A stretch of 45,253 nucleotides of DNA from Wenzhouxiangella sp. XN24 (GCF_011064545.1 NZ_JAAMFG010000032.1:1-45253), one strand, 5' to 3'. Shown: positions 23,225 to 32,848, numbered from the stretch's first letter. The notes: a model not told the origin generated them from the sequence alone. Translations and numbers: made by a program.

Positions 23225-24709
23225 ATGGATTCGACCCGCCCAGCAACGACGGAGACTCCACCGTTCGATCGACTGGCCCCGGCGATGATCGTCGCGGAGC
23301 CGGAGATCGCGACCGAGGTCTCGGGGGCGCTCGAATTTCTCGGGCTGCGCAGCGAAGTCGTGCCTTGCGACGAGGTCGCGGCGCGCATCACCGATACCGA
23401 GTGGTCTGCCGTGATGCTGTGCAACGGGCAGGCGCACGGCCCGGCGCTCCAGGCCATCGACGCCGCGCAAGACGGCCCGCCGGTGGTCCTGGTGGGCAGC
23501 GAACACGCCGTGCCGGGGCGGCTCAAGAACCTGCATTCACGCCTGCTCGGCCGGGTGGAACGCCCCCTGCGGCATGCGCAGCTCGTGCCCCTGCTCGGCA
23601 AGCTGGCGCAGCGCCAGGCCAACACGCGCGACGTCGAGCTGTTTCGTTCGCTGGTCGGCAAGAGCGAGCCGGTGCAGCATATCCGCCGCATGATCCGGCG
23701 TGTCGCGCCCACGGACTCGACCGTGCTGATCCTCGGCGAGACCGGCACGGGCAAAGAGGTGGCCGCGCGCCACATCCACTATCACTCGCTGCGCCGCGAC
23801 GGCCCCTTCGTCGCCGTGAACTGCGGCGCGATCCCGGCGGACCTGCTCGAGAGCGAGCTGTTCGGCCACGAGAAGGGCGCCTTCACGGGGGCGATCACTG
23901 CCCGCAAGGGGCGCTTCGAGCTGGCCGAGAACGGCACGCTGTTTCTCGATGAGATCGGCGACATGTCGCTGCAGATGCAGGTCAAGCTGCTGCGCGTCCT
24001 GCAGGAACGCCGTTTCGAGCGGCTCGGCAGCGGGCGCTCCATGCCGGCCAACGTGCGCATCGTCTGCGCCACCCATCGCAATCTCGACCAGATGGTCGCC
24101 GACGGGACCTTCCGCGGCGACCTGTATTACCGCATCAACGTGTTCCCCATCGAGATGCCGGCCTTGCGCGACCGGCGCGAGGACCTGCCGCTTTTGGCGA
24201 CCGAGCTGGTCGCGCGGCTCACCGCCGAGGGCCAGAGCGTGGTCAGCTTCACGCAGGAGGCGCTGGCCGCGATGGCGCGCCACGACTGGCCGGGCAACGT
24301 CCGCGAGCTCGCCAATCTCGTCGAGCGTCTCGCCATCCTGAATCCCGGCGCCACGGTGCGGCCCCGCGACCTGCCGCGTCATATCCGCATTCATGCCCGG
24401 TCCGCCGAGGCGTCGGCGACACATGAAACCGGCTGCCACCCGGCCCTGGACATGGATTCGATGCTGGACCGGTCGAGCGACGGCGAGGAGCAGCTGGTGG
24501 TCGGGCCGGAGGATCCGGAATTCGGGCCTGGCCGGGGCTTGAAGGACTACCTCAACGACATCGAAGAGCAGCTGATCCGCAAGGCGCTGGCGGAAAGCGG
24601 CGGCATCGTGGCCGACGCCGCCAAGTCGCTGGGCATGCGTCGCACGACGCTGGTCGAGAAGCTGCGCAAGTTCGGCATCGACCGTCTCGGGTTCGCGACG
24701 GAATCTTGA
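23225..24709 (+). CDS. fleQ: FleQ (FlrA), master sigma-54 activator of flagellar genes
   Basis: This 494-residue enhancer-binding protein starts flagellar transcription in polar flagellates. The N-terminal receiver-like domain (about 15-130) has no evident phosphoacceptor aspartate, as in FleQ. The linker carries LFRS (139-142), part of the c-di-GMP site described for FleQ. The AAA+ domain follows, with Walker A GETGTGKE (171-178) and the sigma-54 contact loop GAFTGA (218-223). A Fis-type DNA-binding helix-turn-helix ends the protein ([20 protein letters not shown]). Partner FlhG/FleN, which restrains FleQ, is encoded at 42002. No sigma-54 or sigma-28 site was seen in front, so expression probably uses a housekeeping promoter. 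Confidence 0.93.
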   Translation: MDSTRPATTETPPFDRLAPAMIVAEPEIATEVSGALEFLGLRSEVVPCDEVAARITDTEWSAVMLCNGQAHGPALQAIDAAQDGPPVVLVGSEHAVPGRLKNLHSRLLGRVERPLRHAQLVPLLGKLAQRQANTRDVELFRSLVGKSEPVQHIRRMIRRVAPTDSTVLILGETGTGKEVAARHIHYHSLRRDGPFVAVNCGAIPADLLESELFGHEKGAFTGAITARKGRFELAENGTLFLDEIGDMSLQMQVKLLRVLQERRFERLGSGRSMPANVRIVCATHRNLDQMVADGTFRGDLYYRINVFPIEMPALRDRREDLPLLATELVARLTAEGQSVVSFTQEALAAMARHDWPGNVRELANLVERLAILNPGATVRPRDLPRHIRIHARSAEASATHETGCHPALDMDSMLDRSSDGEEQLVVGPEDPEFGPGRGLKDYLNDIEEQLIRKALAESGGIVADAAKSLGMRRTTLVEKLRKFGIDRLGFATES

Positions 24710-24735
24710 CGGCCCTCGGCCGACCGGCCGCCGTC
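24708..24735 (+). terminator. Hairpin after fleQ, possible terminator
   Basis: GACGGC (24708-24713) pairs with GCCGTC (24730-24735), with an inner GGCC/GGCC stem and a four-base bulge. It begins within the fleQ stop codon and precedes the sigma-54 promoter of the next gene, so it may separate the two units. No T-tract follows. Confidence 0.4.
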
Positions 24736-24773
24736 TCAAGCTAACTCCCTGTTTCCTAACGTTCCGCTGCTTT

Positions 24774-24789
24774 AGGCACGGAATTTGCT
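24774..24789 (+). promoter_or_regulatory. Sigma-54 promoter for the second activator and fliE operon
   Basis: AGGCACGGAATTTGCT has the -24 GG and -12 GC ten bases apart and differs from TGGCAC-N5-TTGCT only at the first base. It lies about 50 bases upstream of the regulator start. Confidence 0.8.
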
Positions 24790-24840
24790 TCCTCTTCGTT
24801 CGGCGGCCGTGGGGCCGTGAATTACGGAGTGGATTGACGG

Positions 24841-25818
24841 ATGGAAGCCAAGTCGCAGCTGAACGGACACGACCACGACGGGCAGGCGCCCGTGGCGGCC
24901 GATCCCGTGAGCCGCGAGTTGCTGGCGCTGGCGACCCGCGTCGCGGGTTCAGACGCCGCCGTGATGCTCACCGGCGAGTCCGGGGTCGGCAAGGAGGTCT
25001 ATGCGCGTTACCTGCATGGCGCCTCGAGCCGGTCTAAGCAACCCTTCGTCGCCGTGAACTGCGCGGCGATCCCCGAGAACATGCTGGAAGCCATGCTGTT
25101 CGGTTACGAGCGGGGCGCCTTCACCGGGGCTACCGAGACCCGCCCGGGCAAGTTCGAGCAGGCCGAGGGCGGCACCCTGCTGCTCGACGAGATCACCGAG
25201 ATGGAGATCGGCCTGCAGGCCAAGCTGCTGCGGGTCCTGCAGGAACGCGAGGTCGAGCGGATCGGTGGACGGCGCGTCATTCCTTTCGACGTGCGCATCA
25301 TCGCCACCTCGAATCGCGACCTGCGCAGCGCGGTGGACGCCGGCCTGCTGCGCGAAGACCTGTATTACCGGCTGAACGTGTTTCCCCTGCATGTACCGGC
25401 GCTGCGCGCGCGGCCCGGCGACCTGCTGCCATTGGCCGAGCGCCTGCTGGCGCGCCACGCGGGCGGGCGGACGATCCGTTTCGCCGCCTGCGCCGAGCGG
25501 CGCCTGCTGGCCCATGACTGGCCGGGCAACGTGCGCGAGCTGGAAAACGTCGTGCAGCGGGCGCTCGTCTTGTGCACCGGCGAGACGATCGACGCGGCCG
25601 CGCTGCACATGGAGGACGGCCGGGCGACCGCGGCCGGACACATGAACGGCGCCGGCCTGGACGCGGAAGTCCGCGGCCATGAAGAACAACTGATCCTGAA
25701 CGCCTTGCGGGTCGAGGCGGGCAGTCGCAAGGATGCGGCCGCTCGCCTCGGTATCAGCCCGCGGACCTTGCGCTACAAGCTCGCCCGGATGCGCGAGCTG
25801 GGCCTGGCGATCCCCTAG
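24841..25818 (+). CDS. Receiver-less sigma-54 activator (FleR/FlbD-like)
   Basis: This 325-residue enhancer-binding protein consists almost only of an AAA+ domain and a DNA-binding tail. Walker A GESGVGKE is at 45-52, the sigma-54 contact loop GAFTGA at 92-97, and DLYYRLNVFPLHVP and [18 protein letters not shown] further on. The C-terminal Fis-type helix-turn-helix includes GSRKDAAARLGISPRTLRYK. FleR, FlrC and FlbD normally carry a receiver domain of about 120 residues in front. Here only about 20 residues precede the AAA+ core, and no sensor kinase gene (fleS/flrB) is nearby. It has its own sigma-54 promoter and leads into fliE 15 bases later. It most likely drives the next tier of flagellar genes; how it is switched on is unknown. 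Confidence 0.88.
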   Translation: MEAKSQLNGHDHDGQAPVAADPVSRELLALATRVAGSDAAVMLTGESGVGKEVYARYLHGASSRSKQPFVAVNCAAIPENMLEAMLFGYERGAFTGATETRPGKFEQAEGGTLLLDEITEMEIGLQAKLLRVLQEREVERIGGRRVIPFDVRIIATSNRDLRSAVDAGLLREDLYYRLNVFPLHVPALRARPGDLLPLAERLLARHAGGRTIRFAACAERRLLAHDWPGNVRELENVVQRALVLCTGETIDAAALHMEDGRATAAGHMNGAGLDAEVRGHEEQLILNALRVEAGSRKDAAARLGISPRTLRYKLARMRELGLAIP

Positions 25819-25833
25819 GGGAGGAGAAAGACG

Positions 25834-26151
25834 ATGAGCGATATGCAGATCCAGCAGGTCATCACCCAGATGCGCGCGCTCGCCGAGCGCAGCCCGGTGA
25901 AGCCGCCCACGGAAGCCCCGGAGGGCCCGCAGGGCTTTGCGCATCTTTTGAAGCAGTCGGTCGATAGCGTGAACCAGTTGCAGGCGCAATCGAGCAGTCT
26001 TGCGACAGCATTCCAGCAGGGCGACCCGAACGTGACGCTCGCCCAGGTGATGGTGGCCGGCCAGAAGTCCAGCATCGGTTTCGAGGCCACGTTGCAGGTG
26101 CGCAATCACCTGCTCAAGGCCTACCGGGACATCATGAACATGCCGGTCTGA
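25834..26151 (+). CDS. fliE: FliE, MS-ring to rod junction protein
   Basis: This 105-residue basal-body protein joins the MS ring to the rod and is an early substrate of the export gate. FliE sequence is clear in the C-terminal two thirds: FAHLLKQSVDSVNQLQAQSS, NVTLAQVMVAGQKSSIGFEA and the ending YRDIMNMPV. The first 30 residues are variable, as usual. It starts 15 bases after the upstream activator, with GGGGAGGAGAAAG as ribosome site, and no promoter of its own is visible. Confidence 0.96.
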   Translation: MSDMQIQQVITQMRALAERSPVKPPTEAPEGPQGFAHLLKQSVDSVNQLQAQSSSLATAFQQGDPNVTLAQVMVAGQKSSIGFEATLQVRNHLLKAYRDIMNMPV

Positions 26152-26215
26152 GCAGCATGATCAACCTGAAATCTGCAACCCGTACAACTGTTTACACGAT
26201 GGAGTCTGACAAGGC

Positions 26216-27871
26216 ATGAGCAAGGCAATCACCCGCTCCGCAGGCGCGCCTCCCGGCGCCGCTCTTGACGGCTTCATGCGTTTGCCCGCGCAGCGCCAGA
26301 TCGGCCTGCTGCTGAGCCTCGCCCTCGTGGTGGGCCTGCTCGGCGCGGCCTTCACCTACGCGACCCGCCCGGCGATGGTGCCCCTGCTGGCAGGGATGAC
26401 GGAACGCGACACCGCCGACGCCATGGATGCGCTGAGCCGCAACGGCTTCAAGTACTCGGTGGACAGCACCACGGGCCGTCTGATGGTGCCCGCCAGCAGC
26501 CTGCACGAGGCGCGCATCCGCCTGGCCACCGAGGGCCTGCCCCGGGCCGCCGCCACCGGTTTCGAGTCGCTCGGCCAGGACTCGGGCTTCGGCACCAGCC
26601 GCATGGTCGAGAACGCCCGCTACCACCATGCACTGGAGGGCGAACTGGGCCGCTCGATCATGACGCTCAACGGCGTGGAGAGTGCGCGGGTGCACCTGGG
26701 GTTGCCCAAGCCGACGGTGTTCCTGCGCGACCGCGCGACCCCGACGGCCTCCGTGCTGATCAACCTGCACCCGGGCCGCAAGCTGGACGAGTCGCAGGTC
26801 GCCGGCATCGTGCACCTCGTCGCCTCCAGTGTGCCCGATCTCGATGCCGAGCATGTCACCGTGGTAGACCAGCGCGGCCGCCTGCTGACCTCGCCGCAGG
26901 ATCATGCCGGCGCCGGCGTCTCCGGCCGCGATCTCGACTACGTGCAGCGCCTCGAAGAAAGCTACGTGCGGCGCATCACCGAGCTGCTCGCCCCGGTGCT
27001 CGGCATGGAGGGCTTCCGCGCCCAGGTCGCCGCCGCCGTGGACTTCACGCTGGTGGAGAGCACCGAGGAATTATTCGATCCGGACAATGCCGTGTTGCGC
27101 AGCGAACAGGTCTCCGAGGACCTGAACAGCCCGGCGAGCGCCACCGGCGGCATTCCCGGCGCACTGTCCAACCAGCCGCCTCCGGCGGGCGTCGCCGTGC
27201 CGGCCGGCGAGGGTGCACTGGCTGCAGTACCGGGCGGCGTGCTCGACCCGGTCCCGCCGCAGAACACCAGCCGCCGCTCGACGCGCAATTTCGAAGTGGA
27301 CCGCACCGTCCGCCACACCAAGCAGGCGCCGACCAGCCTGCAACGGCTGTCGGTGGCGGTGGTGGTCGATCATCGTCCCGCCTCGGCCGATCCCGGCGCG
27401 GAGCGCATCCCCCTGACCGAAGCCGAGCTGACGCGCATCGAGGGGCTCGTGCGCGAGGCCGTGGGCTTCGACGCGACGCGCGGCGACAGCGTCAACGTCG
27501 TCAGCACCTCTTTCATGCCGCAGGCCGAGCTCGAGCCGGTCGATGCCATGCCGCTGTGGCGGGAGCCGTGGGTGGCGGACGTCGTCAAGCAGGGCCTGCT
27601 GGCGCTGCTGGCGCTGATCATCGTCCCCCTGGTGCTGCGCCCGATGCTGAAGAACCTGTCGGTACAGCCCGTGCGCCGCGCGCAGGCCTTGCCGGCCGGC
27701 GCCCAGGTGCCGGCGCTCGCCGGCAGCACCGCCGGCGGCAATGCCGCGGTGGTCGCGCAAAAGCGCGAAAGCGGCGAAGACCAGTTGAAGGTGGCGCAGA
27801 ACATGGTGCGGGAAGATCCGAAACTCGTGGCACAGGTCGTGAAACAGTGGGTGGCCTCCGATGGAAACTAA
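26216..27871 (+). CDS. fliF: FliF, MS-ring protein
   Basis: This 551-residue inner-membrane ring protein is the base on which the flagellum is built. The first membrane helix is at about 28-47 and the second at about 460-478 (LLALLALIIVPLVLRPML). The large periplasmic part between carries ring-building domains (VSLPLLAGM-like start MVPLLAGMTERDTADAMDAL, then GVESARVHLGLPKPTVFLRD). The short cytoplasmic tail, ending VVKQWVASDGN, is where FliG binds. FliG starts 11 bases before the fliF stop, so the two are probably translationally coupled. Confidence 0.96.
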   Translation: MSKAITRSAGAPPGAALDGFMRLPAQRQIGLLLSLALVVGLLGAAFTYATRPAMVPLLAGMTERDTADAMDALSRNGFKYSVDSTTGRLMVPASSLHEARIRLATEGLPRAAATGFESLGQDSGFGTSRMVENARYHHALEGELGRSIMTLNGVESARVHLGLPKPTVFLRDRATPTASVLINLHPGRKLDESQVAGIVHLVASSVPDLDAEHVTVVDQRGRLLTSPQDHAGAGVSGRDLDYVQRLEESYVRRITELLAPVLGMEGFRAQVAAAVDFTLVESTEELFDPDNAVLRSEQVSEDLNSPASATGGIPGALSNQPPPAGVAVPAGEGALAAVPGGVLDPVPPQNTSRRSTRNFEVDRTVRHTKQAPTSLQRLSVAVVVDHRPASADPGAERIPLTEAELTRIEGLVREAVGFDATRGDSVNVVSTSFMPQAELEPVDAMPLWREPWVADVVKQGLLALLALIIVPLVLRPMLKNLSVQPVRRAQALPAGAQVPALAGSTAGGNAAVVAQKRESGEDQLKVAQNMVREDPKLVAQVVKQWVASDGN

Positions 27872-28877
27872 CAAGCAGCCTGCCGTGCTGACGGGCACGG
27901 ACCGCGCGGCCGTGTTGCTGATGAGTCTCGGCGAGGACAACGCCGCCGGCGTACTGAAGCACATGGGCCCCAAGGAGGTGCAGCGCATCGGTTCCGCCAT
28001 GGCCACGCTGCAGAGCATTTCGCGCCAGGACATGAACAAGGTGCTGCAGGATTTCGTGCAGACGGTCCAGGAACAGACCGCGCTCGGCGTGGGCAGCGAC
28101 GAATACGTGCGCAAGGTGCTGATCTCGGCGCTCGGCGAGGACAAGGCCGGGGGCGTCATCGACCGGATCCTGACGGGGCGCAGCTCGAAGGGCCTCGAGG
28201 CGCTCAAGTGGATGGATCCGCGGGCCGTGGCCGACATGATCCGCCTCGAGCACCCGCAGATCATCGCGATCGTGCTCTCGTTCCTCGATCCCGACCAGGC
28301 CGCCGAGGTGCTGGCGCTGCTGCCGGAGCGGGCCCAGTCCGAGATCGTGATGCGCATCGCGACGCTCGACACGGTGCAACCCACGGCGCTGGAGGAGCTC
28401 GACCAGATTCTCGAGAAGCAGTTCACGCTGAACAGTTCGCAGAACTCCTCGGCGATGGGCGGGCTCAAGAACGCCGCCAACATCATGAACTTCCTCGATT
28501 CGAACAGCGAGATGCGCATCATCGACCAGATCCGCAAGTCCGATGGCGATCTCGGCAGCAGCATCCAGGAGCTGATGTTCACCTTCGACAACTTCGTCGA
28601 AATGGAGGACAAGGCCGTGCAGACCCTGTTGCGCGAGGTGCCGGGCGACCGCCTGGTGATCGCGCTGAAGGGCGCCGACGTCACGGTGCGCGAGAAGATC
28701 TTCAAGAACATGTCCAAGCGCGCCGCGGAAATGCTGCGCGAGGATCTCGAGTCGAAGGGCCCGGTGAAACTCAGCGACGTCGAGGCGGCGCAGAAGGAAA
28801 TCCTGGCGACCGTGCGCCGCATGGCCGAGAACGGCGAGATCGCACTCGGCGGCCGCGGCGGGGACGAATATGTCTGA
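27861..28877 (+). CDS. fliG: FliG, motor switch protein
   Basis: This 338-residue C-ring protein turns stator action into rotation. The N-terminal part (AVLLMSLGEDNAAGVLKHMG) binds FliF. The middle domain has the EHPQ motif in RLEHPQIIAIVLSFLDPDQA. The C-terminal domain carries the conserved charged helix facing the stator (VREVP-type segment LLREVPGDRLVIALKGADV and VREKIFKNMSKRAAEMLRED). All three domains are complete. It overlaps fliF at the start and fliH at the end. Confidence 0.97.
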   Translation: METNKQPAVLTGTDRAAVLLMSLGEDNAAGVLKHMGPKEVQRIGSAMATLQSISRQDMNKVLQDFVQTVQEQTALGVGSDEYVRKVLISALGEDKAGGVIDRILTGRSSKGLEALKWMDPRAVADMIRLEHPQIIAIVLSFLDPDQAAEVLALLPERAQSEIVMRIATLDTVQPTALEELDQILEKQFTLNSSQNSSAMGGLKNAANIMNFLDSNSEMRIIDQIRKSDGDLGSSIQELMFTFDNFVEMEDKAVQTLLREVPGDRLVIALKGADVTVREKIFKNMSKRAAEMLREDLESKGPVKLSDVEAAQKEILATVRRMAENGEIALGGRGGDEYV

Positions 28878-29529
28878 CGATCCGCGCGAGACCACCCTGG
28901 CCAAGGCGGGTGGCATCATTTCCGGCGCCGAGGCCCGCCCCTGGTCCGTCCCCGCGGTCGGCTCCGGCGGTGGGGCGACGTTCGGCCAGCCGCTCACGGC
29001 CGGGCGCCTGCAGACGATCGAGGAGGAGGCCCGCGCAAGCGGCCGGGCGGCAGGGCACGCGGAGGGACTCGCGGCGGGCCGCGCCGAGATCGCCCGGCGC
29101 GCGAAGATGCTCGATACCGTGCTCGCCAGCCTCGCCCAGCCGCTCGCGCACATCGACGCACAGCTCGAGGAGGAAGTGCTCGAACTGGTCATGGCCGTGG
29201 CGCGCCGCCTGGTGCGGCGGGAACTGCGGTCGGATCCCGGCGAGATCATCGGCGTGGTGCGGGAAGGCCTCGCGTCCCTGCCCGTCGGCGAGCGCCAGGT
29301 GACCGTGCAGCTGCATCCCGAGGATGCGGCCCTCGTCAGGGAAGTCTTCAGCGCGAACGAGAACGGCCCCGCCTGCCGCATTCTCGACGACCCGGCGCTA
29401 TCCCGCGGCGGCGCGCGGATCTCCACCGACATATCGATCATCGACGCCACGCTCGAGACGCGCATCAACCGCGTATTCGACCGCATGCTTGGCGGCGATC
29501 GCCAGACGGACGAGGAGGACGGGCGATGA
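28870..29529 (+). CDS. fliH: FliH, regulator of the export ATPase
   Basis: This 219-residue protein dimerises and holds the FliI ATPase in check, linking it to FliN. The middle shows small-residue helix repeats ([20 protein letters not shown]) typical of FliH. The C-terminal domain ([54 protein letters not shown]) matches the family. Both ends overlap neighbours (fliG, fliI), so translation is likely coupled and stoichiometry controlled. Confidence 0.94.
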   Translation: MSDDPRETTLAKAGGIISGAEARPWSVPAVGSGGGATFGQPLTAGRLQTIEEEARASGRAAGHAEGLAAGRAEIARRAKMLDTVLASLAQPLAHIDAQLEEEVLELVMAVARRLVRRELRSDPGEIIGVVREGLASLPVGERQVTVQLHPEDAALVREVFSANENGPACRILDDPALSRGGARISTDISIIDATLETRINRVFDRMLGGDRQTDEEDGR

Positions 29530-30905
29530 GCCAGTCCGTCTCCCGCTTGTTGCCCGAGCAGCGCAGCACCCAGCTGCGCGACAGCCTTTCGCGGCGGCGG
29601 CGGCGCGTGGCACTGACCGACCCGATGATCGCCGAAGGGCGGCTCGTGCGGATGGTGGGACTGACCCTCGAGGCGGTGGGCTGCCAGGCGCCGGTCGGCG
29701 GACGCTGCGTGATCATCGGCGCCGGCGGCGCCCAGACCGAGGCCGAAGTGGTCGGCTTCGCCGGGGAACGGATCTTTCTCATGCCGGTGGGCGATATCCA
29801 CGGGCTCACGCCGGGCGCACGCGTGCGGCCGATGTCGGGCTCGCGCAACACGCCGGTGGGCGAGGGGCTGCTCGGCCGGGTGGTGGACGGCGCGGGGAGG
29901 CCGCTCGACGGTCGCGGGCCCATCGAGTGCGACGCCTGGATGCCGCTGCGCGGCCAGGCCATCAACCCCTTGTCGCGGGCCCCGCTGGCCGAACCGCTGG
30001 ATGTCGGCGTGCGCTCGATCAACGGCCTGTTGACCGTCGCGCGGGGGCAGCGCATGGGCCTGTTCGCCGGCAGCGGCGTCGGCAAGAGTGTCCTGCTCGG
30101 CATGATGACCCGCTACACCGCGGCCGACGTGACCGTGGTCGGGCTGATCGGCGAGCGCGGCCGCGAGGTGAACGATTTCGTGCAGAAGACCCTCGGGCCC
30201 GAGGGCATGAAGCGCGCCGTGGTGGTCGCCACGCCGGCGGACCATCCGCCGCTGATGCGACTGCACGGCGCCATGCTGGCCACGACGATCGCCGAGTACT
30301 TCCGCGATCGCGGCCTGAACGTGCTGTTGCTGATGGATTCGCTGACGCGCTTCGCCCAGGCGCAGCGCGAGATCGGGCTGGCCATCGGCGAACCCCCCGC
30401 GACCAAGGGTTACACCCCTTCGGTGTTCGCGCGCCTGCCGCAGCTGGTCGAGCGCGCCGGCAACGGCGAGCCGGGCGGCGGCTCGATCACGGCCTTCTAC
30501 ACCGTGCTCGCGGAGGGCGACGACACGAACGACCCGATCGCCGACGCGGCGCGCGCCGTGCTGGACGGCCACGTCGTGCTCTCGCGGCGCGTGGCGGAGG
30601 GTGGCCGCTATCCCGCCGTGGATATCGAGGCCTCCATCAGCCGTGCGATGAACGATATATGCAAGGTCCCGCATCGCGACGCGGCGATGCGTTTCCGGCG
30701 CCTGTACGCCACCTGGTCGCAGCACCGCGACCTGTTGAGCGTGGGTGCCTACAAGAGCGGCACCGATCCGGCAGTGGACGAAGCCGTTGCCTACCAGCCG
30801 GACCTCGAAGCCTGGCTGTCACAAGACATGCACGACAAGGTGCCCCTGCAGGCGAGTCTCGACTCGCTCGGCCGGGTAGTTGCACCAAAGGCCAAGGAGG
30901 CCTGA
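29526..30905 (+). CDS. fliI: FliI, flagellar export ATPase
   Basis: This 459-residue ATPase of the type III export apparatus has Walker A GSGVGKS at residues 182-188 and Walker [15 protein letters not shown]. The export-ATPase signature lies around [20 protein letters not shown], and [20 protein letters not shown] is also diagnostic. The N-terminal region for FliH contact is present ([20 protein letters not shown]). The start overlaps the fliH stop (ATGA). It works with FliH and FliJ encoded on either side. Confidence 0.96.
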   Translation: MSQSVSRLLPEQRSTQLRDSLSRRRRRVALTDPMIAEGRLVRMVGLTLEAVGCQAPVGGRCVIIGAGGAQTEAEVVGFAGERIFLMPVGDIHGLTPGARVRPMSGSRNTPVGEGLLGRVVDGAGRPLDGRGPIECDAWMPLRGQAINPLSRAPLAEPLDVGVRSINGLLTVARGQRMGLFAGSGVGKSVLLGMMTRYTAADVTVVGLIGERGREVNDFVQKTLGPEGMKRAVVVATPADHPPLMRLHGAMLATTIAEYFRDRGLNVLLLMDSLTRFAQAQREIGLAIGEPPATKGYTPSVFARLPQLVERAGNGEPGGGSITAFYTVLAEGDDTNDPIADAARAVLDGHVVLSRRVAEGGRYPAVDIEASISRAMNDICKVPHRDAAMRFRRLYATWSQHRDLLSVGAYKSGTDPAVDEAVAYQPDLEAWLSQDMHDKVPLQASLDSLGRVVAPKAKEA

Positions 30906-30909
30906 GACC

Positions 30910-31353
30910 ATGAGCGAAATGCTGAGAAGCCGACGCCTCGAGCCGATCGCCAGGGTCGCGGACCATCGCGAGCAGGCCGCGGCCCAGGAGTTCGGCCGAT
31001 TCCAGGAAGTCGTCGCCACCCAGGAGCTTCGCCTGGCGGAACTGCGCGCCTGGTGGCGCGAGTACGCCGACGGCCTCGAGGCGCAGGCGAACCGGGATTG
31101 CCGCGCGCTGCGCGAGGGCCGGCTGTTCCTCGCCCAGCTCACCGAGGCCATCGAGAAGCAGCAAAACGCCGTCGAGCATGCGCGCCGCGACCTGGAGGCC
31201 GCCCGGGCCCGCTGGGTGACTTCGCGCATGGATCACGAGGCCCTGGAAAAAGTGGTCGGTCGTTACCAGGACGAAGAGAGTCGCGAAGCCAGGCGCGGGG
31301 AGCAGCGCGAACAGGACGAGTGCGCCATGCGCGGCCGGCGGTCCGGGCCGTGA
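30910..31353 (+). CDS. fliJ: FliJ, export apparatus chaperone/coiled coil
   Basis: This 147-residue, almost wholly helical coiled-coil protein is rich in Arg, Glu and Ala (QEAAAQEF-type start RVADHREQAAAQEFGRFQEV, later LAQLTEAIEKQQNAVEHARR). It sits in the FliI ring and links the ATPase to FlhA. An open frame begins 30 bases earlier, but the ATG at 30910 lies five bases after fliI with GGAGG in front. Sequence conservation in FliJ is low; the position after fliI and the coiled-coil nature carry the call. Confidence 0.88.
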   Translation: MSEMLRSRRLEPIARVADHREQAAAQEFGRFQEVVATQELRLAELRAWWREYADGLEAQANRDCRALREGRLFLAQLTEAIEKQQNAVEHARRDLEAARARWVTSRMDHEALEKVVGRYQDEESREARRGEQREQDECAMRGRRSGP

Positions 31354-31429
31354 TGTGCGGTTTCCGATCCGGTCTCGCGAAGTCCCGGCGTGGGCCGGGC
31401 GGCCTGGCCGCGGGGCCGCGCCGCGCCGC

Positions 31430-31445
31430 TGGCACGTTTTCTGCA
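31430..31445 (+). promoter_or_regulatory. Sigma-54 promoter for fliK
   Basis: TGGCACGTTTTCTGCA has a perfect -24 block and the -12 GC ten bases from the -24 GG; only the first T of TTGCA is replaced by C. It lies about 80 bases upstream of fliK in the 172-base fliJ-fliK gap. Confidence 0.8.
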
Positions 31446-31493
31446 AGGTCTGGCGGCATGAAGTGTTTTTTCGCCCCGGTTATTTCACCAGCC

Positions 31494-31510
31494 GCGCGCC
31501 GTGAGCGCGC
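31494..31510 (+). other. Hairpin just before the fliK ribosome site
   Basis: GCGCGC (31494-31499) pairs with GCGCGC (31505-31510) around five bases, directly before GGGAG (31512-31516). It could reduce fliK translation; this is inference from position. Confidence 0.35.
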
Positions 31511-31525
31511 CGGGAGACGACCCCG

Positions 31526-32848
31526 ATGATGTCCAATATGCCTGCAGCACTTGCCGAATCCGGTGGCCCGCGGTTGCCGGGCACGCGCGGCGATTCCGCG
31601 GAATCCGGCCGCAGCGGCAAGGACAATGAATTCGCCAGTGTCCTGGCCGACAGCGAAAGCCGGGCCCGGTCCGCCGAAAAGCCCGCCGGCGGTGAGGCTT
31701 CCAACAGTGCGGCCCGCGAGGATGCCGATGCCGGCAAGGATTCCGCCGCCGGCAAGGAATCATCCGTTGCGGCACAGGACGAAGCAGGCAAGACGAGCGA
31801 CAAGCCCGGCGCGACGCAACCCGACAGCGGGGCGGAGCAGGAGAAGGCTGCCAGTGGTGGAGCCGGGGCAACGGCGCAGGACCAGGCGGCCGGAACGCAA
31901 GACGGTGACGGGCCGACGGAGGACGCGCCTGGCGGCGAGCAGGACGATCCGCTCGGCGTCCTGGCCGGCCAGCCGGACCCGGCAACGGGTGATGCCGGCA
32001 GCGGCAATGTCCTGCCGCTCACCGGCGAGCTGTTGCCGCCCGGGGCCGTGAATCCGCCCCCCGGATTCGCGTTCCGCGCGCCCGGCTCGGGGCCGATGCC
32101 GGGGGTTCCCGATCCGCTGGCTGCCGCCACGTTGCTGAACGGCGAGTTGCCGGCCGGCGGACTTCCGGCCGGGACGGACGGGCCCGAATCGCTGACGCGC
32201 ATGCTGGAGATGCTCCGCACGCTGAACGGCATGCCGGGACAGTTCAGGGAACAGCTCCAGGCGGCGATGCTGCGCAAGCCCGGTGCGGCCGGGCTCGAGC
32301 TGGTCGAGGCGCCCCGCAGCGGCACCCTCGCCGGCAACAGCAGCTTGCAGGCCGCGGTGAGCGCCTCGCCGCTGGCGAATCTCGCGGCCCAGGCGGGCAC
32401 GCCCCCCACGACGCCGCCGAGCCTGCCGATCAATATCGCCCCCGGGCGGCCCGACTGGGGCGAGGCCGTCGGCCAGCGGGTCCTGTGGATGGTGTCCAAC
32501 AAGGCCCAGGAAGCCGAGTTGCGCCTCAACCCGTCGGAGCTCGGCCGGGTGGACGTCAAGGTCCGTGTCGACGAGGACGGCTTGCGCCTGACCTTCGCCG
32601 CGGGCAACTCGGCCGTCCGGGAGGCGCTCGAGGCCGCGGCGCCGAGGTTGCGGGAGATGTTCCAGGCCGAAGGCCTGCATCTCGAGAACATGGATATCGG
32701 CCAGCAGCAGGCCGGGGCCGGCGAACGCGGTGACGCGAGCGCCGACGCGGAGGCGGGGCGTGGCGTCGGCGAGGCCGACGACGAGACCCTGCCGGGCGCC
32801 CAGGCCGTCGCCCGCGCCGGGCTGGGCCTGGTCGACCTGTTCGTCTGA
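31526..32848 (+). CDS. fliK: FliK, hook-length control protein
   Basis: This 440-residue protein is exported as a molecular ruler and switches FlhB from hook to filament substrates. The first two thirds are low complexity, rich in Gly, Ala, Asp and Gln (KTSDKPGATQPDSGAEQEKA) and probably disordered. The conserved C-terminal hook-length domain is at about 310-400: EAELRLNPSELGRVDVKVRV, LRLTFAAGNSAVREALEAAA and LREMFQAEGLHLENMDIG. Its own sigma-54 promoter separates it from fliJ. Its target FlhB lies at 37361. Confidence 0.93.
   Translation: MMSNMPAALAESGGPRLPGTRGDSAESGRSGKDNEFASVLADSESRARSAEKPAGGEASNSAAREDADAGKDSAAGKESSVAAQDEAGKTSDKPGATQPDSGAEQEKAASGGAGATAQDQAAGTQDGDGPTEDAPGGEQDDPLGVLAGQPDPATGDAGSGNVLPLTGELLPPGAVNPPPGFAFRAPGSGPMPGVPDPLAAATLLNGELPAGGLPAGTDGPESLTRMLEMLRTLNGMPGQFREQLQAAMLRKPGAAGLELVEAPRSGTLAGNSSLQAAVSASPLANLAAQAGTPPTTPPSLPINIAPGRPDWGEAVGQRVLWMVSNKAQEAELRLNPSELGRVDVKVRVDEDGLRLTFAAGNSAVREALEAAAPRLREMFQAEGLHLENMDIGQQQAGAGERGDASADAEAGRGVGEADDETLPGAQAVARAGLGLVDLFV

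Noticed and set aside
27618-30725. Very long open frame (1035 codons) on the minus strand across fliF to fliI
   Set aside because: It lies antisense to four clear genes, has a His/Arg/Ala/Gly-rich composition typical of the opposite strand of GC-rich coding DNA, and shows no recognisable domain.
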